Source: Janthinobacterium silvisoli (GTDB taxonomy: Bacteria > Pseudomonadota > Gammaproteobacteria > Burkholderiales > Burkholderiaceae_D). From it: a DNA stretch of 64,000 nt. The notes beneath the pieces were generated by a model. It was given only the letters and a program-made list of their open reading frames with translations, searched no databases and was not told the origin of the DNA. Location of the stretch: the NCBI RefSeq assembly GCF_014200725.1, contig NZ_JACHCL010000003.1, positions 124,001 to 188,000 of the forward strand. The letters are read 5' to 3'. The translations under genes and the position numbers were made by a program. This document shows, in pieces, positions 8,379 to 16,586 of the stretch. Every line of letters starts with the position of its first letter. Position 1 is the stretch's first letter.

Positions 8379-9305
8379 TTACAATTCGGCCAGCGCCTTC
8401 ACATGCGCTGCCACGCTGCGGCCCAGCGACGACAGGTTATAACCGCCTTCCAGGCAGCTGACGATGCGGCCCTGGCCATACTGTTTGGCCACCGCCATCA
8501 TCTGTTCCGTCATCCATGTGTAATCGGCTTCGACCAGGCCCATGCCGCCCACATCATCTTCGCGGTGGGCGTCGAAACCGGCGGAAATGAACAGCATTTG
8601 CGGGCGGTGCCGGTGCAGCGCCGGCAGCCAATGGTCTTGCACCAGTTGCCGCACCACCTCGCCTTTCGAGCGGGCCGGCACGGGTACGTTGACGCGCGTG
8701 TCCGTGTACGACTCCACATCGCTGTACGGATAATACGGGTGCTGGAAAAAGCTCACCATCAATATGCGCGGGTCGTGCGCCACCGATTCAGCCGTGCCAT
8801 TGCCGTGATGCACGTCGAAATCGACGATGGCCACCCGTTCCAGTCCCCGCACGTCGAGCGCATGCTTGGCGGCGATGGCGACATTATTGAACAGGCAAAA
8901 ACCCATCGGTTCGCTGGGCCGCGCATGGTGGCCGGGCGGGCGGATGGCGCAAAAGGCATTGGCGATCTCGCCATCGATGACGGCGTCGGTGGCCGCCACG
9001 GCGGAACCGGCCGCCGCCAGCGCCGCATGATAGCTGTGCGCATTGAGCAGGGTGTCGCCGTCGAGCGGATAATAATCCCCCTCTGCCGGCACATTATCGC
9101 GCACCAGGCCAATCGCCGTGGCGCTGTGATTGCGTTCGATATCGGACAATTGCGCACGCGCGCCATCGCGGTGCTCGACCAGGTCGCTGATATGCGCCAG
9201 TATCAGTTGATCGCTGATGGCCTGCAGGCGCGCCGGCGATTCGGGATGCCACTCGCCCATTTCATGGCGACGGCAATCGGGGTGGGTGTAAATAGCTGTA
9301 CTCAT
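8379..9305 (-). CDS. Histone deacetylase family protein
   Basis: A zinc-dependent amidohydrolase of the HDAC/acetoin-utilisation superfamily; bacterial members remove acetyl groups from small amines, polyamines or acetyl-lysine. It has 308 residues. The catalytic His-His pair is in RPPGHHA, the zinc ligands are in DFDVHHGNGT and SAGFDAHRED, and the C-terminal EGGYNLSSL loop carries the conserved glycines. The start at MSTAIYTHPDCRRHEMG matches the family N-terminus. It is divergent from the moxR operon with about 190 bp between. The substrate is unknown. Confidence 0.92.
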   Translation of the reverse strand: MSTAIYTHPDCRRHEMGEWHPESPARLQAISDQLILAHISDLVEHRDGARAQLSDIERNHSATAIGLVRDNVPAEGDYYPLDGDTLLNAHSYHAALAAAGSAVAATDAVIDGEIANAFCAIRPPGHHARPSEPMGFCLFNNVAIAAKHALDVRGLERVAIVDFDVHHGNGTAESVAHDPRILMVSFFQHPYYPYSDVESYTDTRVNVPVPARSKGEVVRQLVQDHWLPALHRHRPQMLFISAGFDAHREDDVGGMGLVEADYTWMTEQMMAVAKQYGQGRIVSCLEGGYNLSSLGRSVAAHVKALAEL

Positions 9306-9499
9306 TGCTGTACTCTTGGTCTCTGTATCCTCGGACGCCTTCTCGCATAAAATCCTGGCGTGCTTTTACTCTGCATCTGCTCTAATCTACCACGTGCGCG
9401 CCGCTGGCGGGCGGCGCGCCAGGCAGGCGCATCGCCGTTCGTGTGACCAAAGTGCAGTCATTGTAAATTAATCAGCCCTCGCCCCATGATGGAAACCCC

Positions 9500-10417
9500 A
9501 TGTTTTTGAAAATACACGCGGCCGCGCGCCAGATCGGCGAAGTACTCGTCGGCAAAGAATTGCAAATCCGCCAGACCCTGGCCTGCGTGCTGGCCGGCGG
9601 CCATGTGCTGATCGAGGACGTGCCCGGCGTGGGCAAGACCACCCTGGCGCACGCGCTGGCCATCACCCTGGGCCTGCAATGGAAGCGCCAGCAATTTACC
9701 AGCGACCTGCTGCCCGCCGACGTGGCCGGCATGTCCGTGTATGACCGGGGCAGCGGCAGTTTCGTGTTTCATCCGGGCCCGCTGTTTACGCAAGTGCTGC
9801 TGGCCGACGAGATCAACCGCGCCACGCCGAAGACCCAATCGGGCTTGCTCGAAGCGATGGAAGAGCGGCAAGTGAGCCAGGATGGCGTCACGCGCTCACT
9901 ACCACAGCCCTTCTTCGTGATCGCCACGCAAAACTGCGCACACCAGCTGGGCACTTTCCCGCTACCTGAATCGCAGCTGGACCGCTTCCTGATGTGCGTC
10001 ACCCTGGGCTACCCTGACGCCGCCACCGAACGCGCCCTGCTGCTGGGCGCCGACCGCCGCCGCATGCTGCAAGAGCTGCCGGCCGTGATGAACGCGGATG
10101 AATTGCTGCAGGCGCAAGCGGCGCTGAAAGACATCCATGCCGCACCAGCGCTGGTCGACTATGTACTGGCGCTGGTGCACGCCACGCGCAATGGCGGCGC
10201 GTTTGTCGATGGTCTGAGCCCGCGCGCCGCGCTGGCCCTGCTGCAGGCGGCGCGCGCCTGGGCCGCGTTGGCGGGGCGCGACCACGTCACCCCCGAAGAT
10301 GTGCAGGCGATGCTGCTGCCCGTCTGCGCGCACCGCCTGCATCCGGCGCAAGGGGTGCAAGGCACACAGCACAGCCGCGCGCTGCTGCAGCAATTGCTGC
10401 TGGCCGTACCCGTCTGA
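9500..10417 (+). CDS. MoxR-family AAA+ ATPase
   Basis: A chaperone-like ATPase of 305 residues. Walker A is EDVPGVGKTTLAHALA near residue 38, Walker B is LLADEINRATPKTQSGLLEA, and sensor 1 is FFVIATQN. MoxR ATPases usually act with neighbouring von Willebrand-type or DUF58 proteins to activate enzymes or envelope complexes. Here it is the first gene of a tight three-gene unit (moxR, DUF58, transglutaminase), an arrangement widespread in bacteria but biochemically little defined. The ATG at 9500 follows GGAAACCCC and matches the family N-terminus (F/IHAAARQIGEVLVGKE). Confidence 0.92.
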   Translation: MFLKIHAAARQIGEVLVGKELQIRQTLACVLAGGHVLIEDVPGVGKTTLAHALAITLGLQWKRQQFTSDLLPADVAGMSVYDRGSGSFVFHPGPLFTQVLLADEINRATPKTQSGLLEAMEERQVSQDGVTRSLPQPFFVIATQNCAHQLGTFPLPESQLDRFLMCVTLGYPDAATERALLLGADRRRMLQELPAVMNADELLQAQAALKDIHAAPALVDYVLALVHATRNGGAFVDGLSPRAALALLQAARAWAALAGRDHVTPEDVQAMLLPVCAHRLHPAQGVQGTQHSRALLQQLLLAVPV

Positions 10418-10422
10418 GCGCC

Positions 10423-11343
10423 ATGCAGAGCAGCGGCAGACCATGGCGGTCTTATTTGCCCGTGCGGCCCTGGCTCGGTGCGCACCGCGTGCATATCCGC
10501 CCTTCGCGCGCCGGGCTGGCATTTGGCGCGCTGTTGCTGGCGCTGTGGATCGCCGCCGTCAATTTCCAGCTGGGCTTAGGGTATGCGCTGACCTGTTTTG
10601 CGGCCGCCTGCGCCATCGTCGACATGCTGTTCGCCAGCCGCAATCTGGCCGGCCTGTCGCTGGCCGCCGCGCCGGGCCAGGCCGTATTTGCCGGTGACAG
10701 CGCGGTGTTCACGCTGCGCCTGATCAACCGCAGCGGCCGTTCGCGCCACGCCATCACCGTACACCCGGCAATTAGCGAGGCGCAGCAAGCCGATGTGGCA
10801 GCCCACGGCAAAAGCGCCATCGCCATCAATGTGGCGACCACCCGGCGCGGCTGGCTGGAAGCGCCCGCCGTGCGCCTGTCCAGCAGTTTTCCACTGGGTC
10901 TGTTTTATGCCTGGTGCTGGTGGCAGCCCGAAGCGCGCGTGCTGGTGCTGCCGCGCCCGGAGACGCCCAGCCCTGCCTTGCCGATGCCCGCACGGCAACA
11001 GGAAAACCAGCATCAGGAACTGGCCGGCGTGCGTGCCTACCAGCCCGGCGATCCGCAGCAAAGACTGGCCTGGCGCCAGATCGCCCGCCACGATGGCGAA
11101 CATTTATACAGCAAGCATTTCCAGGATAGCGGGGACAGTCAGGGCGCCCTGCTGTTTGACCTGGCCAGCCTGCCCGTCACCCTGGAGCCGGAAGCGCGGC
11201 TGTCGCGGCTGGCCGCCTGGGTGCTGCAGGCGGAACGTGCAGGCTTGCCTTATGGGCTGCGCCTCGATGGTTTGACCCTGGCGCCCGGCCTCGGTCCACG
11301 CCATCAGGAAAGCTGCTTGCGCGCCTTGGCGGAAGCGCCATGA
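10423..11343 (+). CDS. DUF58 domain membrane protein
   Basis: 306 residues, starting 5 bp after the moxR stop. Two closely spaced hydrophobic segments near residues 30-70 (AGLAFGALLLALWIAAVNF and LGYALTCFAAACAIVDML) anchor it in the inner membrane, followed by a beta-rich region. The DUF58 signature then appears as VRAYQPGDPQQRLAWRQIAR, in which the R-x-Y-x-x-G-D motif is diagnostic. DUF58 proteins are thought to work with the MoxR ATPase encoded upstream. Its stop overlaps the transglutaminase start, consistent with translational coupling. Confidence 0.9.
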   Translation: MQSSGRPWRSYLPVRPWLGAHRVHIRPSRAGLAFGALLLALWIAAVNFQLGLGYALTCFAAACAIVDMLFASRNLAGLSLAAAPGQAVFAGDSAVFTLRLINRSGRSRHAITVHPAISEAQQADVAAHGKSAIAINVATTRRGWLEAPAVRLSSSFPLGLFYAWCWWQPEARVLVLPRPETPSPALPMPARQQENQHQELAGVRAYQPGDPQQRLAWRQIARHDGEHLYSKHFQDSGDSQGALLFDLASLPVTLEPEARLSRLAAWVLQAERAGLPYGLRLDGLTLAPGLGPRHQESCLRALAEAP

Positions 11344-13337
11344 TGCGCGCCATGAGCCGTGAAAAAACCGACATCGTGCTGCTGTTGCTGGCGGCCGCGA
11401 TGGTGCTGGCGCCGCATGCGCTGCACTTGCCTATCTGGCTGTCGGCGGCCGTTGCCGCGCCCCTGCTGTGGCGGACCGTGATCACCGTGCGCGGCCAGAA
11501 GCAGCCGCCGCTGAGGGTCTTGCTGCCGCTGGCGCTGCTGGGCATCGCCGGCGTCTACCTCAGCTATGGCAGCTTGCTGGGCCGCGATCCCGGCGTAGCC
11601 ATGCTGGCCCTGCTGCTGTCGTTAAAATCGCTGGAAATGCATGGCCGGCGCGATATCTTCGTGTTTGTTTTTCTCAGTTTTTTCCTGCTGCTGGCCAGTT
11701 TTTTTCATACCCAGGGCATCGCTGCCGCCGTCTGGATGCTGGCCACCGTCGTGATGCTGCTGGCGGGATTATTGTCGTCCCAGTACGGCGCCGTGCAAGC
11801 GCCACTGTGGCAGCGTTTGCGCTTGCTGGGGCAGATGCTGGCCATCATTATCCCATTTTCAGTGCTGCTGTTTTTTACCGTGCCGCGCCTGAGCGGCCCG
11901 CTGTGGGGCGCATCCCATGACGGGGAACAGGCGCACACGGGATTGAGCGACAGCATGTCACCTGGTACGGTCGCCAGCCTGGCCCTGTCTGGCGAGACGG
12001 TGCTGACGGCGCGTTTCAGCACGCCAGTCCCGCCGCAGGATCAGTTGTACTGGCGTGGCCTGGTGCTGAACGATTACGATGGCGCCAGCTGGACCCGCGG
12101 CACAGAACCTGTCAGCGCCGGCAAGGCCGACATCGCGCTCGATGGCGCGCGCAGCGATTACGCTGTCAACCTGCAGCCCAGCGGCCAGCGCCGCATTCTG
12201 GTACTCGACCTGCCCCGCTCCATCGAACGCCTGGCCGGCAATCCCTACCTGGTGTCGCCGGCGCTGGAAGTGTCGACCGTGCGTCCCATCGATGCGCCCG
12301 TGCGCTACCGGGCCAGTTCCAGCATGGGCTACCAGTTGCAAACCAGGCTGCCAGCGGTGCAGCAGCAGCGATGGCTGCAACTGCCGGCAGGTTTCAATCC
12401 GCGCAGCCTGGTCTGGGCGCGGCAATTACGCGGCAGCGGCGCGCAACAATTGCCGCCAGAGGCAGCGGTCGAAGCCGTGCTCGCGTACTTTCGGCAAGCA
12501 CCATTCCGCTACACCTTGCAGCCGCCCTTGCTGGGTAAGGATGGCGTCGATGATTTTCTGTTCCGCACCCAGGCGGGCTTCTGCGAACACTATGCAGGCA
12601 GCTTTACGGTGCTGATGCGCGCCATGGGCATACCCGCCCGCGTGGTGACTGGCTACCAGGGCGGCGAACGCCATGCCGATGGCAGCTTGATCCTGCGCCA
12701 GTCCGACGCGCATGCCTGGAGCGAAGTCTGGCTGGCAGGGCGCGGCTGGGTGCGTATCGATCCTACCAGCGCGGTGGCGCCGCTGCGCATCGAACGCAAT
12801 CTCGATGCAGCGTTGCCGCCTGCCGTGGCAAGCTGGCGCACGCTGATCGGCCTCGATGGCGATAGCGGCGGCACGGTCGATGCCTGGCGCAGCCAGTGGC
12901 AACGCGTCGAACAGGGCTGGAAAAGCTGGGTGCTCGATTACACGCCGCAGCGCCAGCGCGATGCGCTCGCTGCGGCCAGGTCGCTCTCGCCCAGTACCAT
13001 TGCGATCATCTGCGCTCTGCTGGCCAGCATGGCCGCACTGGCAGGATGGCTGATGCATAGGCGGCAAACTGCGCACATCGATCCACTGAGCGCGCTCGAC
13101 GCGCTATATGCGCAATTTTGCCGCCAGCAGGCACGCCGCGGCTGCAGCCGTGCGCCGCATGAAGGCCCGCACGGTTATGCTGCCCGCCTGGCCGCTACCA
13201 CCGCGACACCCGAGGCGCACGCCGCCATGGCACGCTTCCTGGCAATCTATGCCGCGATGAAGTATGGTAATGCCAGTCTGGATGAACAAACCCGTGCGCA
13301 GCACACCTTGCGCCGCCTGCTAACCCAATGCCGATGA
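11340..13337 (+). CDS. TgpA-like membrane transglutaminase (DUF3488)
   Basis: 665 residues in the TgpA arrangement: several hydrophobic membrane segments in the first ~190 residues, a large periplasmic transglutaminase-like domain, then one further membrane helix (IAIICALLASMAALAGWLM) and a C-terminal DUF4129-like tail. The catalytic triad can be read: Cys in GFCEHYAGS, His in SDAHAWSEVW and Asp in RIDPTSAV. The start overlaps the DUF58 stop by 4 bp, and mltB overlaps its end, so four genes may be co-transcribed. The substrate is presumed to be an envelope protein or peptidoglycan peptide, by analogy only. Confidence 0.9.
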   Translation: MMRAMSREKTDIVLLLLAAAMVLAPHALHLPIWLSAAVAAPLLWRTVITVRGQKQPPLRVLLPLALLGIAGVYLSYGSLLGRDPGVAMLALLLSLKSLEMHGRRDIFVFVFLSFFLLLASFFHTQGIAAAVWMLATVVMLLAGLLSSQYGAVQAPLWQRLRLLGQMLAIIIPFSVLLFFTVPRLSGPLWGASHDGEQAHTGLSDSMSPGTVASLALSGETVLTARFSTPVPPQDQLYWRGLVLNDYDGASWTRGTEPVSAGKADIALDGARSDYAVNLQPSGQRRILVLDLPRSIERLAGNPYLVSPALEVSTVRPIDAPVRYRASSSMGYQLQTRLPAVQQQRWLQLPAGFNPRSLVWARQLRGSGAQQLPPEAAVEAVLAYFRQAPFRYTLQPPLLGKDGVDDFLFRTQAGFCEHYAGSFTVLMRAMGIPARVVTGYQGGERHADGSLILRQSDAHAWSEVWLAGRGWVRIDPTSAVAPLRIERNLDAALPPAVASWRTLIGLDGDSGGTVDAWRSQWQRVEQGWKSWVLDYTPQRQRDALAAARSLSPSTIAIICALLASMAALAGWLMHRRQTAHIDPLSALDALYAQFCRQQARRGCSRAPHEGPHGYAARLAATTATPEAHAAMARFLAIYAAMKYGNASLDEQTRAQHTLRRLLTQCR

Positions 13338-14518
13338 GACGCTCCTTGCTACCGATCAAATACGCCCCCCTGTCCCTACTGTTCTCGCTCCCATTGTTAC
13401 TGTCCGGCGTGTGCAGCACCGCCTACGCCGCTGAAAACAGCAATATCTCGGCCGCCGACCGCGCCCAGGCACTGCGCGCAGCCAAGGCGCAAGCCGCCAA
13501 GAAGTCCTCCCCGAAAACGGTGGCGCAAAAAGCCCCCGCCAAATTCGACTTCGAAGGCGATGATGTCAACTACGCCAACTGGAAAGAAGTGCGCAGCTTC
13601 CTCGACGACATAGCGGCCAGGGACGGATTCGACCGGGCAGCACTCGACGACCTGATCAGCAAGGTGCGGTATGTCGATACGGCCGTACAACTGATGAAAC
13701 CAGCGCCGCCAGGCAAGCCGAAGAACTGGCAAGCCTACAGCGCCCGCTTCATCGAACCGGTACGCATCAATGCGGGCGTGAAATTCTGGAACGAGAACGC
13801 CGACGCGCTGGCGCGCGCCGAACGCGAGTACGGCGTGCCGGCCGAGATCATCGTCGGCATCATCGGCGTGGAAACTGTGTATGGCCGCAATACGGGCCGC
13901 TTCCGCGTGCTCGACGCGCTCGCTACCCTGGCGTTTTCGTATCCGGAAAGTCCGAACCGCACCGCCCGCATGGAGTTTTTCAAGGGTGAACTGGAAAACG
14001 CCCTGCTGTTCGCGCGCAAGGATGGCATCGATCCGCTGACCTTGCTCGGCTCGTATGCGGGCGCCATCGGCCTGCCCCAATTCATGCCCAGCAGCATCAT
14101 GAAATATGCGGTGGACTTCGATGGCGATAGTCACATCGACCTGCGTAATTCGACCTCCGACGCCATCGGCAGCGTGGCCAATTTCCTGGTGCAGCACGGC
14201 TGGAAACGCGACGATCCGGCCATCATCACCTATCCGGCAACTGTGTCGCCGAACCGCGCCTGGGAGAAATTTATCGGCCAGGGACTGGAGGCAAAATTCC
14301 GTCTGGAAGAGCTGCAGGCGGCCGGTGTCAGCAGCGTGGCGAACCCGCCACAAAACATGCTTTTTGGCCTGATCGACCTGCAAAATGGTTCCGAAGCAAC
14401 AGAGTATAGCTTGGCAACCAATAACTTCTTTGCTATAACTCAATACAACAGAAGTTACTTTTATGCCATGTCCGTTATTGACTTGGGCAAGGCAGTTCGC
14501 CAAGCGCGCTCTCGCTAA
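13328..14518 (+). CDS. mltB: Lytic murein transglycosylase B
   Basis: A peptidoglycan lytic transglycosylase of 396 residues that cleaves the glycan between MurNAc and GlcNAc, forming 1,6-anhydroMurNAc. A signal peptide ends near TAYA-AEN; no lipobox cysteine stands at the cleavage site, so it may be periplasmic rather than lipid-anchored. The catalytic Glu is in IIGVETVYGRNTG and the family motif YAGAIGLPQFMPSSIMKYAVD follows in substance (positions 14055-14118). The ATG overlaps the end of the transglutaminase gene by 10 bases; a second ATG two codons later is also possible. Confidence 0.93.
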   Translation: MPMRRSLLPIKYAPLSLLFSLPLLLSGVCSTAYAAENSNISAADRAQALRAAKAQAAKKSSPKTVAQKAPAKFDFEGDDVNYANWKEVRSFLDDIAARDGFDRAALDDLISKVRYVDTAVQLMKPAPPGKPKNWQAYSARFIEPVRINAGVKFWNENADALARAEREYGVPAEIIVGIIGVETVYGRNTGRFRVLDALATLAFSYPESPNRTARMEFFKGELENALLFARKDGIDPLTLLGSYAGAIGLPQFMPSSIMKYAVDFDGDSHIDLRNSTSDAIGSVANFLVQHGWKRDDPAIITYPATVSPNRAWEKFIGQGLEAKFRLEELQAAGVSSVANPPQNMLFGLIDLQNGSEATEYSLATNNFFAITQYNRSYFYAMSVIDLGKAVRQARSR

Positions 14519-14955
14519 CTAAAAGTCGGTGTAAAGTTATAATATTACTTGTAAGAAAGCGTAAGCGATGTTGAAGGCCTTGCCAATCAGGCTTATGGTA
14601 GAGACGTCAACATCGTTCTTGCTCTGCTCGCCAGTCTTCGGTGCGACGGGAAATACGGCGTGGTTTTATAATTAACTTTTGTCAAAGTACAATTTTTGAT
14701 CTATCATAGAGGATAGCAAAGAGTAAATAGGCGTTGCAAATCGACAACGCCTACCAAGTACAAAGCACGATACAGATACTTTCCTGCAAGAAACTGAATC
14801 GTGCTGTACAATTGTGTATATATTACGAAAACTGTATCCCGGATCTACCATGTGTGAAATCGTTCCTTTTAGTAAAGAATGAACATGAACGCAGCAAGAG
14901 CGAGCTCCGAGTGTTTTTACTTTGCAGTGCAACTACAGAAGGAACAAATAACATC
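14519..14955. other. 437-bp intergenic region with inverted repeats
   Basis: No convincing gene. It is AT-rich for this genome. It holds a perfect TATAAT at 14538-14543, then a 9-bp inverted repeat CGATGTTGA / TCAACATCG (14566-14574 and 14607-14615) enclosing a smaller GCCT/AGGC repeat, and a 9-bp inverted repeat TAGGCGTTG / CAACGCCTA (14728-14736, 14745-14753). An in-frame ORF extension of the next gene reaches 14734 but has no ribosome binding site. The region may hold the promoter or leader of the gene at 14956, or a small RNA. Confidence 0.4.
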
Positions 14956-15288
14956 ATGACAAATCAAGTCGGCATTGATATGAACAGCGATTCGGATTCC
15001 GATGATCTGCTGCAATACAACCCAAACAGATTGCTCGATACCCTGATCGAAAACCTGCGCCTGAAAAATGACGCAGCCCTGTCCCGCGCGCTGGAAGTAG
15101 CGCCACCAGTCATCAGCAAAATCCGCCACCACCGCCTGCCGGTCGGCGCATCGCTGTTGATCCGCATGCACGAAGTCAGCGATCTGAGCATTCGTGACCT
15201 GCGCTACCTGATGGGTGACCGTCGCAACAAATTCCGCATCAGCGACAAGCAATTCAAGCCTAAAGAAGGCGAAACGCCACAAGGCTGA
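14956..15288 (+). CDS. Small helix-turn-helix-like protein
   Basis: 110 residues from the ATG at 14956, preceded by AGAAGGA. Residues about 25-80 resemble a phage-repressor-type helix-turn-helix (LIENLRLKNDAALSRALEVA then PVISKIRHHRLPVGASLLIR): the 'DAALSRALEVAPPVISKIR' segment fits the recognition helix pair, followed by an MHEVSDLSIRDLR helix. The C-terminus is lysine-rich. It is probably a DNA-binding regulator; the target is unknown. It stands alone between mltB and a terminator. Confidence 0.7.
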   Translation: MTNQVGIDMNSDSDSDDLLQYNPNRLLDTLIENLRLKNDAALSRALEVAPPVISKIRHHRLPVGASLLIRMHEVSDLSIRDLRYLMGDRRNKFRISDKQFKPKEGETPQG

Positions 15289-15309
15289 TCCTGCCACTTA
15301 GCAGGTTTT

Positions 15310-15331
15310 CCCTCCCCAGTTCCGGGGAGGG
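15310..15331 (+). terminator. Probable terminator
   Basis: An 8-bp GC stem CCCTCCCC / GGGGAGGG with a six-base loop lies just after the small HTH gene. The following GTATTTC is only a weak T tract. Confidence 0.5.
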
Positions 15332-15418
15332 GGTATTTCACTGGCCGTTCTGGCCAAGCAAACTCCCCCCGTTTTATCCTCTATTTAAAAACGCTCTGTA
15401 AAGCGCGACGCAGCAGTT

Positions 15419-16321
15419 TTAGGCTGGAAACACGCCGGTCGACAGATAACGATCTCCGCGGTCGCAGACGACAAACACGATCGTTGCATTTTCCACAGTC
15501 TGCGAAATGCGTAGCGCGATTTCGCATGCACCGGCTGCCGATATACCGCAGAACAAACCCTCTTCCGCCGCCAGGCTGCGCGCCATGCGTTCGGCCACGC
15601 CCTGGCTCACGTATTCGATCTGGTCCACCCGCGCCTTGTCATAGATTTTCGGCAAATATGCTTCCGGCCATTTGCGGATGCCGGGGATTTGCGAACCTTC
15701 CTCGGGCTGGGCGCCGATGATCTGGATGGCAGGGTTTTGTTCTTTCAGGTAGCGCGATACGCCCATGATGGTGCCCGTGGTGCCCATGGCGCTGACGAAG
15801 TGCGTCACGCGCCCTTGCGTATCGCGCCAGATTTCCGGTCCCGTGGTTTCATAGTGGGCGCGCGAATTGTCTTCATTGGCGAACTGGTCGAGGATCACGC
15901 CACGGCCATCTTTCTGCATCTGTTCAGCCAGGTCGCGCGCATATTCCATGCCGCCCGTCTTCGGCGTGAGCAAGATGTCGGCGCCATAGGCAGCCATGCT
16001 CTGGCGCCGTTCCACGCTCAGGTTATCTGGCATCAGCAGCAGCATTTTGTAGCCGCGCAGGGCGGCAGCCATGGCCAGCGCGATGCCGGTATTGCCGCTG
16101 GTCGCTTCGATCAGGGTATCGCCTGGCTTGATGAGACCGCGCTCTTCAGCGCGCTTGAGCATGGACATGGCGGCGCGGTCTTTCACGGAACCGGCCGGAT
16201 TATTGCCTTCCAGCTTGCCGAGGATGACGTTGTTGCGCGCAATTGCATCGGCCCCAGGCAGGCGCGTCAATTGCACCAGCGGGGTATTGCCTATCGTATC
16301 TTCAAGTGTCTTGTAAGCCAT
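15419..16321 (-). CDS. cysM: Cysteine synthase B
   Basis: A PLP-dependent O-acetylserine sulfhydrylase of 300 residues that makes cysteine from O-acetylserine and sulfide or thiosulfate. The PLP lysine is in NPAGSVKDRAA, the phosphate/substrate loop is EATSGNTGIALAM, and the PLP ring contact is in GISAAGACE. The short arginine-containing segment FVSAMGTTGTIMGVSRYLKE is typical of the B isozyme. The start MAYKTLEDTIGNTPLVQL matches the family. In many Burkholderiales cysM sits beside the ADP-heptose/comEA genes; here about 8 kb of other genes lie between. Confidence 0.93.
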   Translation of the reverse strand: MAYKTLEDTIGNTPLVQLTRLPGADAIARNNVILGKLEGNNPAGSVKDRAAMSMLKRAEERGLIKPGDTLIEATSGNTGIALAMAAALRGYKMLLLMPDNLSVERRQSMAAYGADILLTPKTGGMEYARDLAEQMQKDGRGVILDQFANEDNSRAHYETTGPEIWRDTQGRVTHFVSAMGTTGTIMGVSRYLKEQNPAIQIIGAQPEEGSQIPGIRKWPEAYLPKIYDKARVDQIEYVSQGVAERMARSLAAEEGLFCGISAAGACEIALRISQTVENATIVFVVCDRGDRYLSTGVFPA

Positions 16322-16586
16322 CGTATCTTCGAGTCTGTCTGAGTAAGTGCAAATAAGTGCAACAAAGGCCCATTCTAATATGAGATGCCAGCCTGTGTAC
16401 GGCTAATCAAGGGGCACGGCCGGTGCGCCAGCGGGCAAAACAGCCACGCTGCAAGCCGCCTGAGGCCGCATTTTTGCTGTTTTACGGGTGGCGGCGGGTA
16501 CAATCGCCACACGGCGCGCGCGCATGCGCTAGACTCGCCTCAGTTAGTTATTTTAGTTATTTGCTTATTCGCTTAACGGACTTGCC

